A stretch of DNA of 64,000 nt from Streptomyces sp. Tue 6430. GTDB lineage: Bacteria; Actinomycetota; Actinomycetes; Streptomycetales; Streptomycetaceae. The translations under genes were made by a program, and so were the position numbers. Of this stretch, positions 1-8,918 are shown one piece after another (the stretch's first letter is position 1; every line of letters starts with the position of its first letter). Below the pieces are notes generated by a model that saw nothing but the letters and a program-made list of their open reading frames with translations, was not told the origin of the DNA and ran no database searches. The stretch is taken from contig JAKGSH010000006.1 in assembly GCA_021568835.1 (NCBI GenBank), positions 48,437-112,436 of the forward strand. Direction: 5' to 3'.

Positions 1-1806
1 TTCCCGGGACCGGTCCAGCAGCTCGACCGGCGGTCCGCCGCTGAGCTGTTCCACGGCGGCCCCGGTGACGTCGGTCAGCCGCTCCAGGACGGTCGTGAGC
101 AGTTCGTCCGTGCGCCGGTCCGTGCGCACGGGCAGCACCAGCGCCGCCGCGACCACCCCGCTGGCCACCCCCAGCGCCGTCTCCTCCACGCGCAGGACCA
201 GCACGTCCGGGCTGTAGGTGTGCAGCAGCGTGTACAGCACGCCCAGCGCCGCGGTGACGAAGAACGACATCAGGGTGTACGACAGGGGCGCCGTGTAGAA
301 CATCGCGAACACGCACAACAGGACCACCGCGAACGCCGTCCCCGTGTGGTGGCCGACCAGTCCCGCGAGGCCGATCCCCGCGACCACGCCGAGGACGGTG
401 CCGAGCAGCCGCCGGTACCCCTTGACGAGGATCTCCCCGGTGGACGCGGTGTTGATGAAGACGATCCAGCAGGTGAGGACCGCCCAGTACCAGCGGTGGG
501 TGGACAGCAGTTCGCCGCCGACGATGGCCAGCGCCGAGCCGACGGCCACCTGGACGGCCGCGCGGGTGGTCGGCCGCCGCAGCCCCGTGGGCCGGTCCGC
601 GTCCTCCTCGCCGGACTCCTCCCGGCCGATCGCCGCGTCCTCCGCGTCCAGTTCCTCCCGGGAACGGGCCGTCTCGGGGCTGTCGTCGGACTCGTCCTGC
701 GGCCCGTCGAGCGCGAGGCGCAGCCCCAGCACGGCGCGGGCGCTCTCCCCGACGCCCCGGAAGACGTCCCGCACGGCCGGGGGAGCGGGCGGCAGGTGCT
801 CCTCGTCGCGGTAGCCCAGCAGGCGGTTGCGGACCTGCGCGAGCCCGGTGCCGTCGGCGACCGGACGCCGGACCAGCAGGCGCAGGGCCCGCAGATCACG
901 GCGGAGCACGTCCGTCGCCTCCTCCTCCGGCATCGGCAGGCGCCCGCGTTCGGGGAGGGGCGCGCCCGGCAGGTGCAGGGTCAGGGTGTCCGCGCGCTCG
1001 GCGCCGCGTGCCGTCAGCAGGAGCAGCCCGAGCCGCTCGGCGGCGATCTCCGCGTCGGCGATCCGGCGCTGCACCAGCCGGGCCGTCGCCTCGTCGGGCG
1101 TGCCCTCCTCGAGCCGGCCGTGGATCATCATCGCCGTCTCGTGCAGCCGGGCGGTGCCCGTGCGCACGTGCGCCAGCGCCTTCTCCACGTCGTCCGGGCC
1201 GGCGTCGAGCAGTTCCAGCTGGGCGTCGAGCAACTGCGCGAGCCGCGCCCGGAAGGCGTGCCGCAGCCGCAGCAGGATCCCCGCCGACGTCTGCGGCACC
1301 AGCACGAACCGGGCCAGCGCGCTGCACGCGAAGGCGACGGCGAGGACCCCCCAGAGTCCCGGCAGCAGATGCGGGGTGGCGCCCACGAACAGGGACAGGA
1401 AGTAGACCTGGAAGCCGATCAGCCCGAGCGCGGTGCCCCGGTCGCCGAACCGGCGCCCGTACACCGCGCAGAAGATGAGCACGACGAAGAAGACGTCACC
1501 GGCCACCACGTGCGAACTCAGCAGCGCCGCCAGGGACACCGAGGCCAGCGCGACCGGCAGCCCCAGGGCCAGGGTCACCGCCTGCGGGCCCCGCTGCTTC
1601 TCCCGGACGGCGAACGTGGCGACCATCGCCGCGACGGCCCCCGCGACCAGGTGCGTGACGTCCGCGTCCAGCAGGGACAGCACGGCCAGCGTGAGGGTGA
1701 TCGCACCGACCGTCCGCAGCCCGGCCGCGAGCCGCAGCAGCCCGGGATCGGATGCCAGCACCCGGTCCCGCACCCCCGCCGCCCACGCCGGTGCCGCCGC
1801 CTTCAC
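1..1806 (-). CDS. FUSC family membrane transporter (C-terminus cut by window edge)
   Basis: The frame is open from a GTG at 1806 to base 1, about 602 residues with no stop, so the C-terminus lies outside the window. There are two hydrophobic blocks. The first spans residues about 24-170, several helices rich in Leu, Val and Ala. The second starts near residue 410 and contains the pattern HRWYWAVLTCWIVF, typical of FUSC/aromatic acid exporter (fusaric-acid-resistance-like) proteins. A hydrophilic central region of about 230 residues sits between them, as in this family. The likely role is efflux of small organic acids across the cytoplasmic membrane; the substrate is unknown. GTG was chosen because a GGGAG sequence precedes it and family similarity starts right after. 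The family call is firm, the function is inference. Confidence 0.82.
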   Translation of the reverse strand, partial: MKAAAPAWAAGVRDRVLASDPGLLRLAAGLRTVGAITLTLAVLSLLDADVTHLVAGAVAAMVATFAVREKQRGPQAVTLALGLPVALASVSLAALLSSHVVAGDVFFVVLIFCAVYGRRFGDRGTALGLIGFQVYFLSLFVGATPHLLPGLWGVLAVAFACSALARFVLVPQTSAGILLRLRHAFRARLAQLLDAQLELLDAGPDDVEKALAHVRTGTARLHETAMMIHGRLEEGTPDEATARLVQRRIADAEIAAERLGLLLLTARGAERADTLTLHLPGAPLPERGRLPMPEEEATDVLRRDLRALRLLVRRPVADGTGLAQVRNRLLGYRDEEHLPPAPPAVRDVFRGVGESARAVLGLRLALDGPQDESDDSPETARSREELDAEDAAIGREESGEEDADRPTGLRRPTTRAAVQVAVGSALAIVGGELLSTHRWYWAVLTCWIVFINTASTGEILVKGYRRLLGTVLGVVAGIGLAGLVGHHTGTAFAVVLLCVFAMFYTAPLSYTLMSFFVTAALGVLYTLLHTYSPDVLVLRVEETALGVASGVVAAALVLPVRTDRRTDELLTTVLERLTDVTGAAVEQLSGGPPVELLDRSRE

Positions 1807-1861
1807 GCCGCCGTACTCTCCCGCCCGTCTCAGCCGTCCCCGCCGTGCTCTCCCGCCCGTC

Positions 1862-3237
1862 TCAGCCGGCCCCGGGGCGCCCGCTCTCCACCTGGGCCCG
1901 CACCTGCTCGGGCGTCAGATAGGTGTCGGTGTACTCGAAGTCCTTCAGCTTGGCGGGCCGCCGGGCCTGGAAGCCGGTGCGGACGAAATCGTCGCCCGCG
2001 ACGGCGTTCAGCGTCCAGTTCGTCAGCACGCGCGCCTTGGCCACTCCGGTGCGCAGCGCCCCCCAGTGGTACCCGCGGGCCACCAGCTGCGCGGGCAGCC
2101 CGTGCAGTTCGACGCCGAGCGGCTTGGACACGGCGTCGGTGCCGCCGAGATCCACCACCAGCCCGAGGTCCTTGTGCGCGTACGGCCGCATCGCCTGGCC
2201 GCGCAGGCGCGCGATGACGTTGTCGGCGACGGCCTTGCCCTGCCGCATCGCGTGCTGGGCGGTCGGCGGGCAGACGGCGCCCTCCTGGCCCTTGGTCTCG
2301 TCGGGGACGGCCGCGGCGTCGCCGAGCGCGAACACCCCGTCGTGGCCGGGCAGGTCCATGCGCGAGGTGACCGCGAGCCGCCCGCGGACCGTCTCCGCGC
2401 CGAGCGTGGCGATCAGCGGGCTCGCCACGACACCGGCGGTCCAGATCAGCGTGTGGGTCGGCACCACGCGGCCGTCGGTGAAGGTGACCTCCTCGGCCCG
2501 GCCTTGGCGATGGACACCCCCAGCGACACCTCGATGCCCCGCCTGCGCAGCACCTCCTGCGCGCTGCGGCCGAGCTTGTCGCCGAGTTCCGGCATCAGCT
2601 TGGGCGCGATGTCGATCAGGTGCCACTTGATCAGGCTCGGGTCCAGCCTGGGGTAGCGCTTGACCGCGTTGTGGGTGAGCAGCTGGAGGCAGGCGGCGGT
2701 CTCGGTGCCGGCGTAGCCGCCGCCGACCACCACGAACTGGAGCCGCGCGGCCCGCTCGGCGGGGTCGTTGCTGGCGTCGGCGAGGTCGAGCTGGCTGATG
2801 ACGTGGTCGCGGAGATAGGCCGCCTCCGCGAGCGTCTTCAGGCCGAAGGCGTGGTCGGTCAGCCCCGGGATGTCGAAGGTGCGGGTGACGCTGCCGGGCG
2901 CGAGCACGATGTGGTCGTACGGTTCGTTGACGATCTCGTCGGTGATGGTCCGGATGACGCAGACCTTCGACTGCAGGTCCACGCCGATGGCTCCGCCCGG
3001 GATGATCCGGGTGCGGTACTTCTCGCTGCGGCGCAGCGACAGCGCGATCGACTGGGGGGTCAGCACCCCGGAGGCGACCTGCGGCAGCAGCGGCAGGTAG
3101 AGCTGGTAGGCGAACGGCGTCACCAGGGTGACGTCGGCCTCCGCGGCGGCGAGTTTGCGTTCCAGGCGTCGGACGCACCCCACTCCCGCGAAGCCCGCGC
3201 CCACCACCAGGATCCTGGGTCGTGTCACGATGTCCAT
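1862..3237 (-). CDS. ndh: Type II NADH dehydrogenase (single-subunit NADH:quinone oxidoreductase), frameshifted
   Basis: A flavoprotein that oxidises NADH and reduces menaquinone at the inner face of the membrane without pumping protons. The N-terminal FAD-binding motif is VVGAGFAGVG (residues about 9-18). The second, NAD-binding Rossmann motif is VVVGGGYAGTE (about 165-175). The late FAD contact FALGDAAAV is present. The start is ATG at 3237, preceded by AGGAAGGG; the longer upstream frame has no family similarity. The reading frame breaks near 2505 (after residues SIAKA). One added base restores a 458-residue protein, normal for NDH-2, ending at 1862. It is probably intact in the organism. 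A SigB-like promoter candidate lies 150 bp upstream. Confidence 0.9.
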
Positions 3238-3585
3238 CCCTTCCTGCGGCTCCAGGCGGTCTGCCTCGACGTTGTGCGGGTGCCCCCGGACGGCCCTTTC
3301 GCACACCCTTGATCCCACCGCGACCGAAGCGGTTGTGCCAGCCGGACGGAGCATGCAGACGAACGTCTCTCCCGGGGCCCCGCGGTACCCGTACGACGAC
3401 CCGTGGACGCCCGGCCCTTCGGGCGAGCGGGCGTGCACGACGAGAGCGGGTGCCGGAGGGCGGAGGCGCGGAGTGCGCGACGACCCCGCCCGACGACCCC
3501 GCCCGACGGCCCCGCCCGACGGCCCCCGGCGGGCGGTGACCTGCGGACGGCGGACGGTGACCCGCGGGCGGTGGAGCCGCCGCGG
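3238..3585. other. Intergenic region upstream of ndh with a short 13-bp tandem repeat
   Basis: These 348 bases separate ndh from the next minus-strand gene. Frames here have no family-like sequence. It holds the putative ndh promoter (3385-3410) and three head-to-tail copies of a 13-bp G/C repeat at 3481-3519 (unit cgaccccgcccga, third copy with one change). The repeat is 60 bases downstream of the phosphatase-side boundary and has no visible coding role. Confidence 0.6.
3385..3410 (-). promoter_or_regulatory. Candidate SigB-type promoter for ndh (GCGT-N16-GGGTAC)
   Basis: On the minus strand GCGT (3410-3407) is followed after 16 bases by GGGTAC (3390-3385). This fits the Streptomyces SigB-family consensus GNNT-N14-16-GGGTAY. 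It lies about 150 bases upstream of the ndh start. The -35 element is loose and the match could be chance. Confidence 0.3.
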
Positions 3586-5303
3586 TCAGCCCGCCCGCAC
3601 CGTCCCGCCGACGAGGCTGTCGATGTGGCACAGCAGCAGACACACGTCGTCGTCCCGCTCGGAGTCGCTCAGCATCGGGTCCAGGATGTGGTCGGCCGCG
3701 CCGTCGAGGTCCGCGTCCAGTTCGCCGGTGCCGAAGGAGCCGAGGGCCGCCGCGAGCCGTTCGATGCCCGGGTCTATGCCCTGCGCGCGCCGCTCCACCA
3801 GTCCGTCGGTGTAGAGCGCCAGCGTCGAGCCGGGCACCAGGGGCACCGTGTGGTCGGCGATCTCCTGGTGCATCGGGATGCCCAGCATCGCCCCGGCTTG
3901 GCGTCCAGCGTGCGCACCCGCCCGTCCGGGCCGCGCAGCACGGGCGGCGGATGCCCCGCGGCCGCCCACGTCAGCACCGGCTCCCCGGGCTGGAAGCGGG
4001 CGATGACGGCGGTGGCGTACAGGTCGGGCTGGAGGTGGTGCAGGAAGGTGTGCAGTCGGGTCAGCAGCACGCCGGGGCTGCCGCCGTCGACGGCGTAGGC
4101 GCGCAGCGCGGTGCGCAGCTGGCTCATCATGACGGCCGCGTGCAGCCCGTGCCCGGTGACGTCGCCGATGACGGTGATCAGGCTGCCGTCGGGCTGCCGG
4201 AACGCGTCGTACCAGTCGCCGCCGATGTTCAGCCCGTACGTCGCCGGCAGGTAGCGGGCCGCCAGGCGCAGGCCGGGAGTGGTCGGCAGGTCGGTGAGCA
4301 GGGCGCGCTGGAGGGTCTCGGCGATGTCCCGGTTGTGCTCGAAGCGGCGGGCGTTGTCCAGCGCGATGCTGGCCCGCCTGGTCAGTTCGATCAGCATGAC
4401 GGCGTCGTCGGGGTCCCAGCGCTCGCCCGGCGGCGTCAGGGTCAGCACGCCCAGGGGAGCGCCGCGGGTCGGCAGGGGGACGCACAGCAGCGGCCGGTCG
4501 GGGCGCAGCGCCGACGCCGGCTGGTCGTCGACGCCGGGCAGCCCGCCGGGGTGCGCGGCGGCGTACTGGGGACGGCCGGTGCGGGCGGCGACCACCGCGG
4601 CCGCCGGGCGCGGGGCGGGAGGCTGCCTGCCGTCCTCCGTGTCGAACAGCCAGACGTCCACCGCGCGCGCGTACTCGGGCACCAGCAGCTCGGGCAGCCG
4701 GCGCACGATCTCCTCGTGGTTCAGGGAAGCCGTCAGCACCGCGCTGGCGTCCGCGAGGAACGTCAGCCTGCGCCGGGCGCGCTCCGCCTCCTGGCGGGCC
4801 GCGCGTTCGGCGGCGAACGCCTCGCGCTGGGCCCGTCCGGCCGCGTCCAGCTCGGCGTGCAGCGCCAGGACGCCCTGGTTGGTCTGGTGCAGTTCCTCCC
4901 GGTGGAAGGCGACCAGCTCCTCCTGCTCGGCGAGCCGGTCCAGCACCAGGGCGGTGTCCTCGTCGGCGTTGAGCAGGGCCTCCGCGAACACCCCGGTGTC
5001 GTCCGCCACCCCGGCGGACTCCGAGGGGTCGGCCGGCTCGGGGCAGGGCACGCAGAAGTACCACGGCGGCTCCGCGGCGGCGGGCAGCGGGGCGACCTCG
5101 ACGCGCAGCAGGCCCTCGCCCGACTCCAGGCCGAGCAGCCAGCTGCCGCCCTTGGTCAGGCACTGGCGCAGCCGCCCGCCGAGCGCGGCCGCCAGCCGGG
5201 TCCGCTCCAGCGGCACGACGCCGTACGCCGCGGCCAGCCGCGCCGCGGCGATCCGGGCGCGCGCCGCGTCCGTGACGGTGGTGATCTGCCAGGTGCGCAT
5301 CAT
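3586..5303 (-). CDS. RsbU-like SpoIIE/PP2C phosphatase with HATPase-like and GAF regions, frameshifted
   Basis: A serine phosphatase expected to dephosphorylate STAS anti-sigma antagonists. Residues 1-130 resemble a degenerate HATPase/RsbT-like region. A coiled-coil stretch (about 135-200, rich in Glu, Ala and Arg) links to a GAF domain (about 205-330). The SpoIIE/PP2C domain (about 345-572) has GGDWYDAF, VIGDVTGHG and, after the frame break, LYTDGL and RDDDVCLL; these supply the metal-binding aspartates. The frame shifts near 3898. One added base gives 572 residues, ending at 3586. The ATG at 5303 overlaps the stop of the upstream gene (ATGA), indicating translational coupling. As the last gene of the Rsb-like operon it probably plays the RsbU role, but unlike Bacillus RsbU it carries its own sensory GAF domain. 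Confidence 0.85.
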
Positions 5304-6341
5304 GGGCGGTCCGGCGGGGTCGGGGACAGGACGGCCACGGCGGTGTCGTCACGCACCGGGCGGGCGGAACTGCTGGTGTCGCGCACGGTCACCGCCGCCG
5401 TCACCGCGGGGTCGGCCGTCGCGAGCCGGGGGTCGGCGGGTGGCACCCAGCGGCTGGGCAGCCCGTCGCTGTGCAGGACCAGCAGCCGGTCGGCGGCCCA
5501 GGGCGCCACGGTCTCCGGCAGCCTCGTGGGGCGGTGCACGCCCACGATGCCGGGCCGGGAGAGCAGGTGACGCCAGGAGTCGCCCTCGCGCAGCCGCGCC
5601 CCCACGTTGCCGATCCCGGCGAACCGCAGCCGTTCGGACCGTACGTCGAGCTGCGCCACCGCGACGGCGGCGCCCCGCGTGCCGCGCAGCGCGATGTCCA
5701 GGCGGTGCAGGATCTCGGCGGGCGGGAGATGGGCGCCGCGGTGCAGCTCGTCCACGGCCGCCGTGGAGGCGCGGGCCGCCTCCGGGCCGTGGCCCAGCCC
5801 GTCGGCGAGCATCAGGGTCAGCAGGTCGCCGGACCGCACCCAGGTCCAGGCGTCCCCCGAGTACTCGGCGCGGGCGAGGGGGATGTTCACCCCGCCGGCC
5901 CGGGCGGGCGCCGGATCGCCCGGGTCGACGCGCGCGGCGGCGCCGAGCCGGGCCAGCGCGACCGTGCCGCGCCCGGGCGCGCTGTGCAGGTCGAATCCGT
6001 CGGAGACCCGTCGGCACGTCCCCAGCCCGGCGCCCAGCGAGCCCGCCGTGGAGAACCCGTCGCCGAACGCGGCCGGTACGTCGGCCATGCCGGGACCGTG
6101 GTCCACGGCCGCTATCTGCACGACGACCCCGCCCCGGCCGGCCGGCGGGGGACCAGGTCGATGAGCAGCTGGCCGCCGCGGGCGTGCTTGAGCAGGTTGG
6201 TGGCCAGCTCCGTGGCCACCAGCGCGGCCGCCGCCGTGCGTTCCTCGTCGAGGCCGACGAGCGCCGCGGCCTGCTCGGCGGCCACCCGCGCGTCCCGCAC
6301 GCGCGTCGAGTCGTGCACCGGCACGTCCCACACCCGGGCAT
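5300..6341 (-). CDS. Fusion of RsbT/RsbW-like ATPase and RsbX-like SpoIIE phosphatase, frameshifted
   Basis: The N-terminal half (about residues 1-140) is a GHKL ATPase: N-box ELATNLLKHARGG, then DHGPGM and a glycine-rich GSLGAGLG lid. The C-terminal half (about 150-347) is a PP2C domain of the RsbX kind: LMLADGLGHG and a closing RDDTAVAVL. Sensor domains are absent. The ATG at 6341 overlaps the preceding stop (TGATG). From that ATG the sequence needs two added bases, near 6336 and 6145, to join the domains; the result is 347 residues. An in-frame GTG at 6333 would avoid the first shift. In Bacillus, RsbT and RsbX are separate kinase and phosphatase partners of RsbS/RsbR, so a fusion next to a separate RsbT suggests a combined reset function. 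That role is inference. Confidence 0.8.
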
Positions 6342-6782
6342 CAGGACTCCTCGCGCGGCCGGGGCGCCCGGGTCGCCCAGGAGGCCACGGTGATCGTCGT
6401 ACCGGCGCCGGGGCGCTGTCGATGGCGAACTCGTGCACCAGCCGCCGGGCGCCGCCCAGCCCCATGCCCAGTCCGCCGCCGGAGGTGAAGCCGTCCCGCA
6501 GGGCCTGCTCCACGTCCGGGATGCCGGGCCCGGAGTCGGAGAACACCAGCCGCAGCCCCTTGGCCCGACCGTCGGCGAGCGGCACCGTCCGCACCTCCCC
6601 GCCCCGCCGTACACCAGCGTGTTGCGGGCCAGTTCGCTGGCGGCGGTGACCAGCTTGGTCTGTTCCACCAGGCCGAAGCCGAGCGCGGCGGCGGCCTGCC
6701 GCACGTGCTGCCGTACCCACACCAGGTCCAGGTCGGAGCGGATCGGCAGGCGGGTCTCGACGCCCGCGGCCGTCCCGCTCAC
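6341..6782 (-). CDS. rsbT: RsbT-like serine/threonine kinase of the stressosome, frameshifted
   Basis: A small GHKL-ATPase kinase predicted to phosphorylate RsbS and RsbR STAS domains and then activate an RsbU phosphatase. The start reads IRSDLDLVWVRQHVR, with N-box KLVTAASELARNTLVYGG (residues about 43-60), G1 FSDSGPGIPD and G2 GGGLGMGLGGARRL, all typical of RsbT. There are two frame breaks, near 6602 (after VYGG) and near 6410 (before GTTITV). Two added bases give 147 residues, close to the roughly 133 of B. subtilis RsbT. The GTG start at 6782 overlaps the rsbS stop (GTGA), and its TGA overlaps the next ATG. The family call is strong. Confidence 0.85.
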
Positions 6783-7194
6783 CGACGCTCCCGGCGTGGG
6801 CCGTCGGCCGTCGTGGCGTCCGCCCGCCCGAGGAGTTCGAGGGCCACCTCCGTGCTCAGCGCGGTCCGCAGGCCCGGCAGCGTCAGCCCGAGTTCCACCA
6901 GGGTGAGGGCCACCGCGGGCCGCATCCCGGCCACCACGGTCTGCGCGGCCAGCAACCGGGCGTTGGCCGCGATCTCGGCCAGCACCCGCCCGAGGAAGGA
7001 GTCGACGATCTCGACGCCGGAGATGTCGATGACCACACCGGTCACCCGGCTGCGGGCGATCGACTCCACGATGTCCTGCCGGAGCTGCTCCGCCGTGCCG
7101 TCGTAGAGATCCCCCTGGAGGGTGACCAGCAGGACGTCGCCCAGCCTGAGCACCGGCACGGGGGCCCGCCGACGCGGGAGAAGTCGTCGTTCAC
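6779..7194 (-). CDS. rsbS: RsbS-like STAS protein of the stressosome, frameshifted near the start
   Basis: A single STAS domain of 138 residues after correction. The core is LRLGDVLLVTLQGDLYD, then VVIDISGVEIVDSFLGRVL, where the Ser in VDSFLGR matches the phosphorylated Ser59 of B. subtilis RsbS, and GMRPAVALTLVELGL. Such proteins form the stressosome core with RsbR and hold RsbT. The GTG at 7194 overlaps the rsbR stop (GTGA). The frame breaks near 7165 in a run of G/C, and one added base joins the N-terminus (VNDDFSRVGG) to the rest. The stop at 6779 overlaps the rsbT start. Confidence 0.86.
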
Positions 7195-8090
7195 CGCGGG
7201 CCCGCACCACCGGGTGCCGCCTGCACGATGTCGGCGCCCAGCCCGTGCAGGGCGTAGGCCAGGGCGTCGGCGAGCCCGGCCCGGGTGATGACGGTGCCGA
7301 GGTCGAGTCCGAGGTGCACCATGGTCTGCGCGATCGCGGGCCGGATGCCCGAGACGACGCACTCGGCGCCCATCAGCCGTACCGCCGCGACGGTCTTCAT
7401 GAGGTGCTGCGCGACCAGCGAGTCGACCGTCGGCACCCCGGTGATGTCGAGGATGGCGTACCGGGCCTGCTGGTCGACGACCGCCTCCAGCAGGGTCTCC
7501 ATCACGACCTGGCTGCGCGCGCTGTCGAGCGTGCCGATGAGCGGGACGGCGACGATGCCGTCCCACAGTCTGATGACCGGCGTGGCGACCTCCAGCAGCT
7601 GCATCTGCTGCCGGTCGATGAGGGACTGGACCTCCGTCAGCGCGGTCTCCATGACGACGAGCCGCAGGGTTCCCATCAGGACCGTCAGGACCTCCGTGCA
7701 CTCCCGGACGTGGTCCGCGGGCGCGTCCGGCAGATCGGCGACGAGCAGGTTCACGACCGGCGCCCGCAGGGCGTCCACCTCGCCGGAGACCTGCGCCGTG
7801 CTCATCCCGGACCGGGAACGGGACGCGGACATCCGCGCCAGCTGCTCGCGCACGACGGTGAAGCCGGCGCTGTCGGAGTCCTCCACCCGCCCGGAGGCGG
7901 TCACCTGGGCCAGGGCGTCCACGACGCTGCGGCCCGCCTCCACCGCCTCGTCGCGCGACACGGTGAACACGGCGCGGAACAGGGGTTCGTCGGCCCAGCG
8001 CTGGGCGATCTGCTCCCGGCGGCGGCCGAGGAAGGCCCCGACCTCCTCCGTCGGTGTTCCCTGCGGTGCGGCCGCTTCTTGCTCCGGCAC
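7191..8090 (-). CDS. rsbR: RsbR-like stressosome sensor (helical N-domain plus STAS)
   Basis: Intact, 299 residues. The N-terminal 150 residues (from EEVGAFLGRRREQIAQRW) are helical as in RsbR sensory domains. The C-terminal STAS domain (about 175-290) contains ILDITGVPTVDSLVAQH and SGIRPAIAQTMVHLG. At the site matching Thr171 of B. subtilis RsbRA (VDT) it has Ser (VDS); the Thr205 equivalent (AQT) is kept. Start: GTG at 8090 is preceded by AGAGGAG at good spacing. The frame is open further upstream, but that part is low-complexity and lacks a ribosome-binding site. First gene of the five-gene overlapping operon running to 3586. Confidence 0.87.
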   Translation of the reverse strand: MPEQEAAAPQGTPTEEVGAFLGRRREQIAQRWADEPLFRAVFTVSRDEAVEAGRSVVDALAQVTASGRVEDSDSAGFTVVREQLARMSASRSRSGMSTAQVSGEVDALRAPVVNLLVADLPDAPADHVRECTEVLTVLMGTLRLVVMETALTEVQSLIDRQQMQLLEVATPVIRLWDGIVAVPLIGTLDSARSQVVMETLLEAVVDQQARYAILDITGVPTVDSLVAQHLMKTVAAVRLMGAECVVSGIRPAIAQTMVHLGLDLGTVITRAGLADALAYALHGLGADIVQAAPGGAGPR

Positions 8091-8325
8091 TGCGTCACTC
8101 CTCTCTGCGTCCTGCCGTCGCACACCGGAAACCGGCCGGTGCGCGACGGCGTTCGTCCGTGGCGGGCGGACGCGCGCCGCGGCACCGCGGCGTCCGCCGC
8201 CGGCCCCGCTCACTCTCTTGCCCGTCCCACATAGTTGTCAAATGGCAACTGTTGGCCGGCCGTCGGCCTCGTCCCCGTGAGGCGCGCGGCGCGCGCGGGG
8301 TACGGCCGAGCCGGCCGGCCGGATG

Positions 8326-8711
8326 CTACGGGGTCTCGTGCGACGCCCGCATGCGGTCGATCAGCGCCAGGGCGTCGTCCATCGTGTCGGAGATGGGACC
8401 GTGATGCTGACGCCGGTGAGATCCAGGACCCGGCGCACGGCGGGTGTCGGATCGATCACGTGCACGCTGCCGGGCAGCTCCCGCGCCTCCTGGTAGACCC
8501 GCAGGATGATGTTCATGCCGGAGGAGTCCATGAACGGCACCGCCGACAGATCCAGCAGGAAGTGGCGCCGGCCGTGATGGAGCTGGTTCGCCAGATGGGC
8601 CTGGAACTCGGTCGCGGTGTCGAGGTCCAGATGGCCCTCGACCGTGACCAGGGCCACGTCCTCGCGGGGCAGGGTGACCTCGACGGACAGCGGGTTCTGG
8701 GCAATGGACAC
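8326..8711 (-). CDS. Anti-sigma factor antagonist (STAS, RsbV/BldG/ArsI type), frameshifted near the end
   Basis: A STAS protein of 128 residues after correction. VEGHLDLDTATEFQAHL is followed by LLDLSAVPFMDSSGMNIILR; the Ser pair in MDSSGM is the usual phosphorylation site. The unphosphorylated form would bind an RsbW-like anti-sigma kinase and free a sigma factor. GTG at 8711 follows a GGAGG. The frame breaks near 8399; one added base gives the tail DTMDDALALIDRMRASHETP, ending TAG at 8326. A near-perfect SigB-type promoter lies about 150 bases upstream (8863-8887). From memory the locus resembles S. coelicolor arsI, next to the same kind of hybrid kinase; this was not checked. Confidence 0.86.
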
Positions 8712-8862
8712 GAGTACCTCCGAAAACTTACGGTCCGGGCTCTGCGCACCGGCGGACGGCCGCGCCGCGCGGCCGGGAGCCGGCGGACCGGCGGCGCACC
8801 GGCTCCGGCCGTGCGCCGCACTCACCACCTGCGGATCCCGGCCTCACGCCGCGCCCCGGCGG

Positions 8863-8887
8863 ATACCCCCGAACGGGACGGGCATGC
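8863..8887 (-). promoter_or_regulatory. Probable SigB-type promoter for the STAS gene (GCAT-N15-GGGTAT)
   Basis: Minus strand: GCAT (8887-8884), 15-base spacer, GGGTAT (8868-8863). This matches GNNT-N14-16-GGGTAY exactly, and the -10 is the strongest form. The predicted start near 8856 would give a leader of about 145 bases before the GTG at 8711. It suggests feedback: the antagonist that frees the stress sigma factor is itself under that sigma factor. Confidence 0.6.
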
Positions 8888-8918
8888 CTCCCCGGCCGGA
8901 TGAACCGCCGGACGGGCC

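Noticed and set aside
220..2217. Long plus-strand frame of 665 codons opposite the FUSC and NDH genes
   Set aside because: Gln/Arg/Gly-rich composition without any family pattern; it is the mirror of real minus-strand genes in high-GC DNA. The same holds for the long plus-strand frames at 9231-11705, 13183-16026 and 20454-23846.
3586..8090. Frameshifted rsb genes considered as pseudogenes
   Set aside because: All motifs are conserved on both sides of each shift and the overlaps of the operon become perfect after adding single bases; decay is less likely than sequence error.
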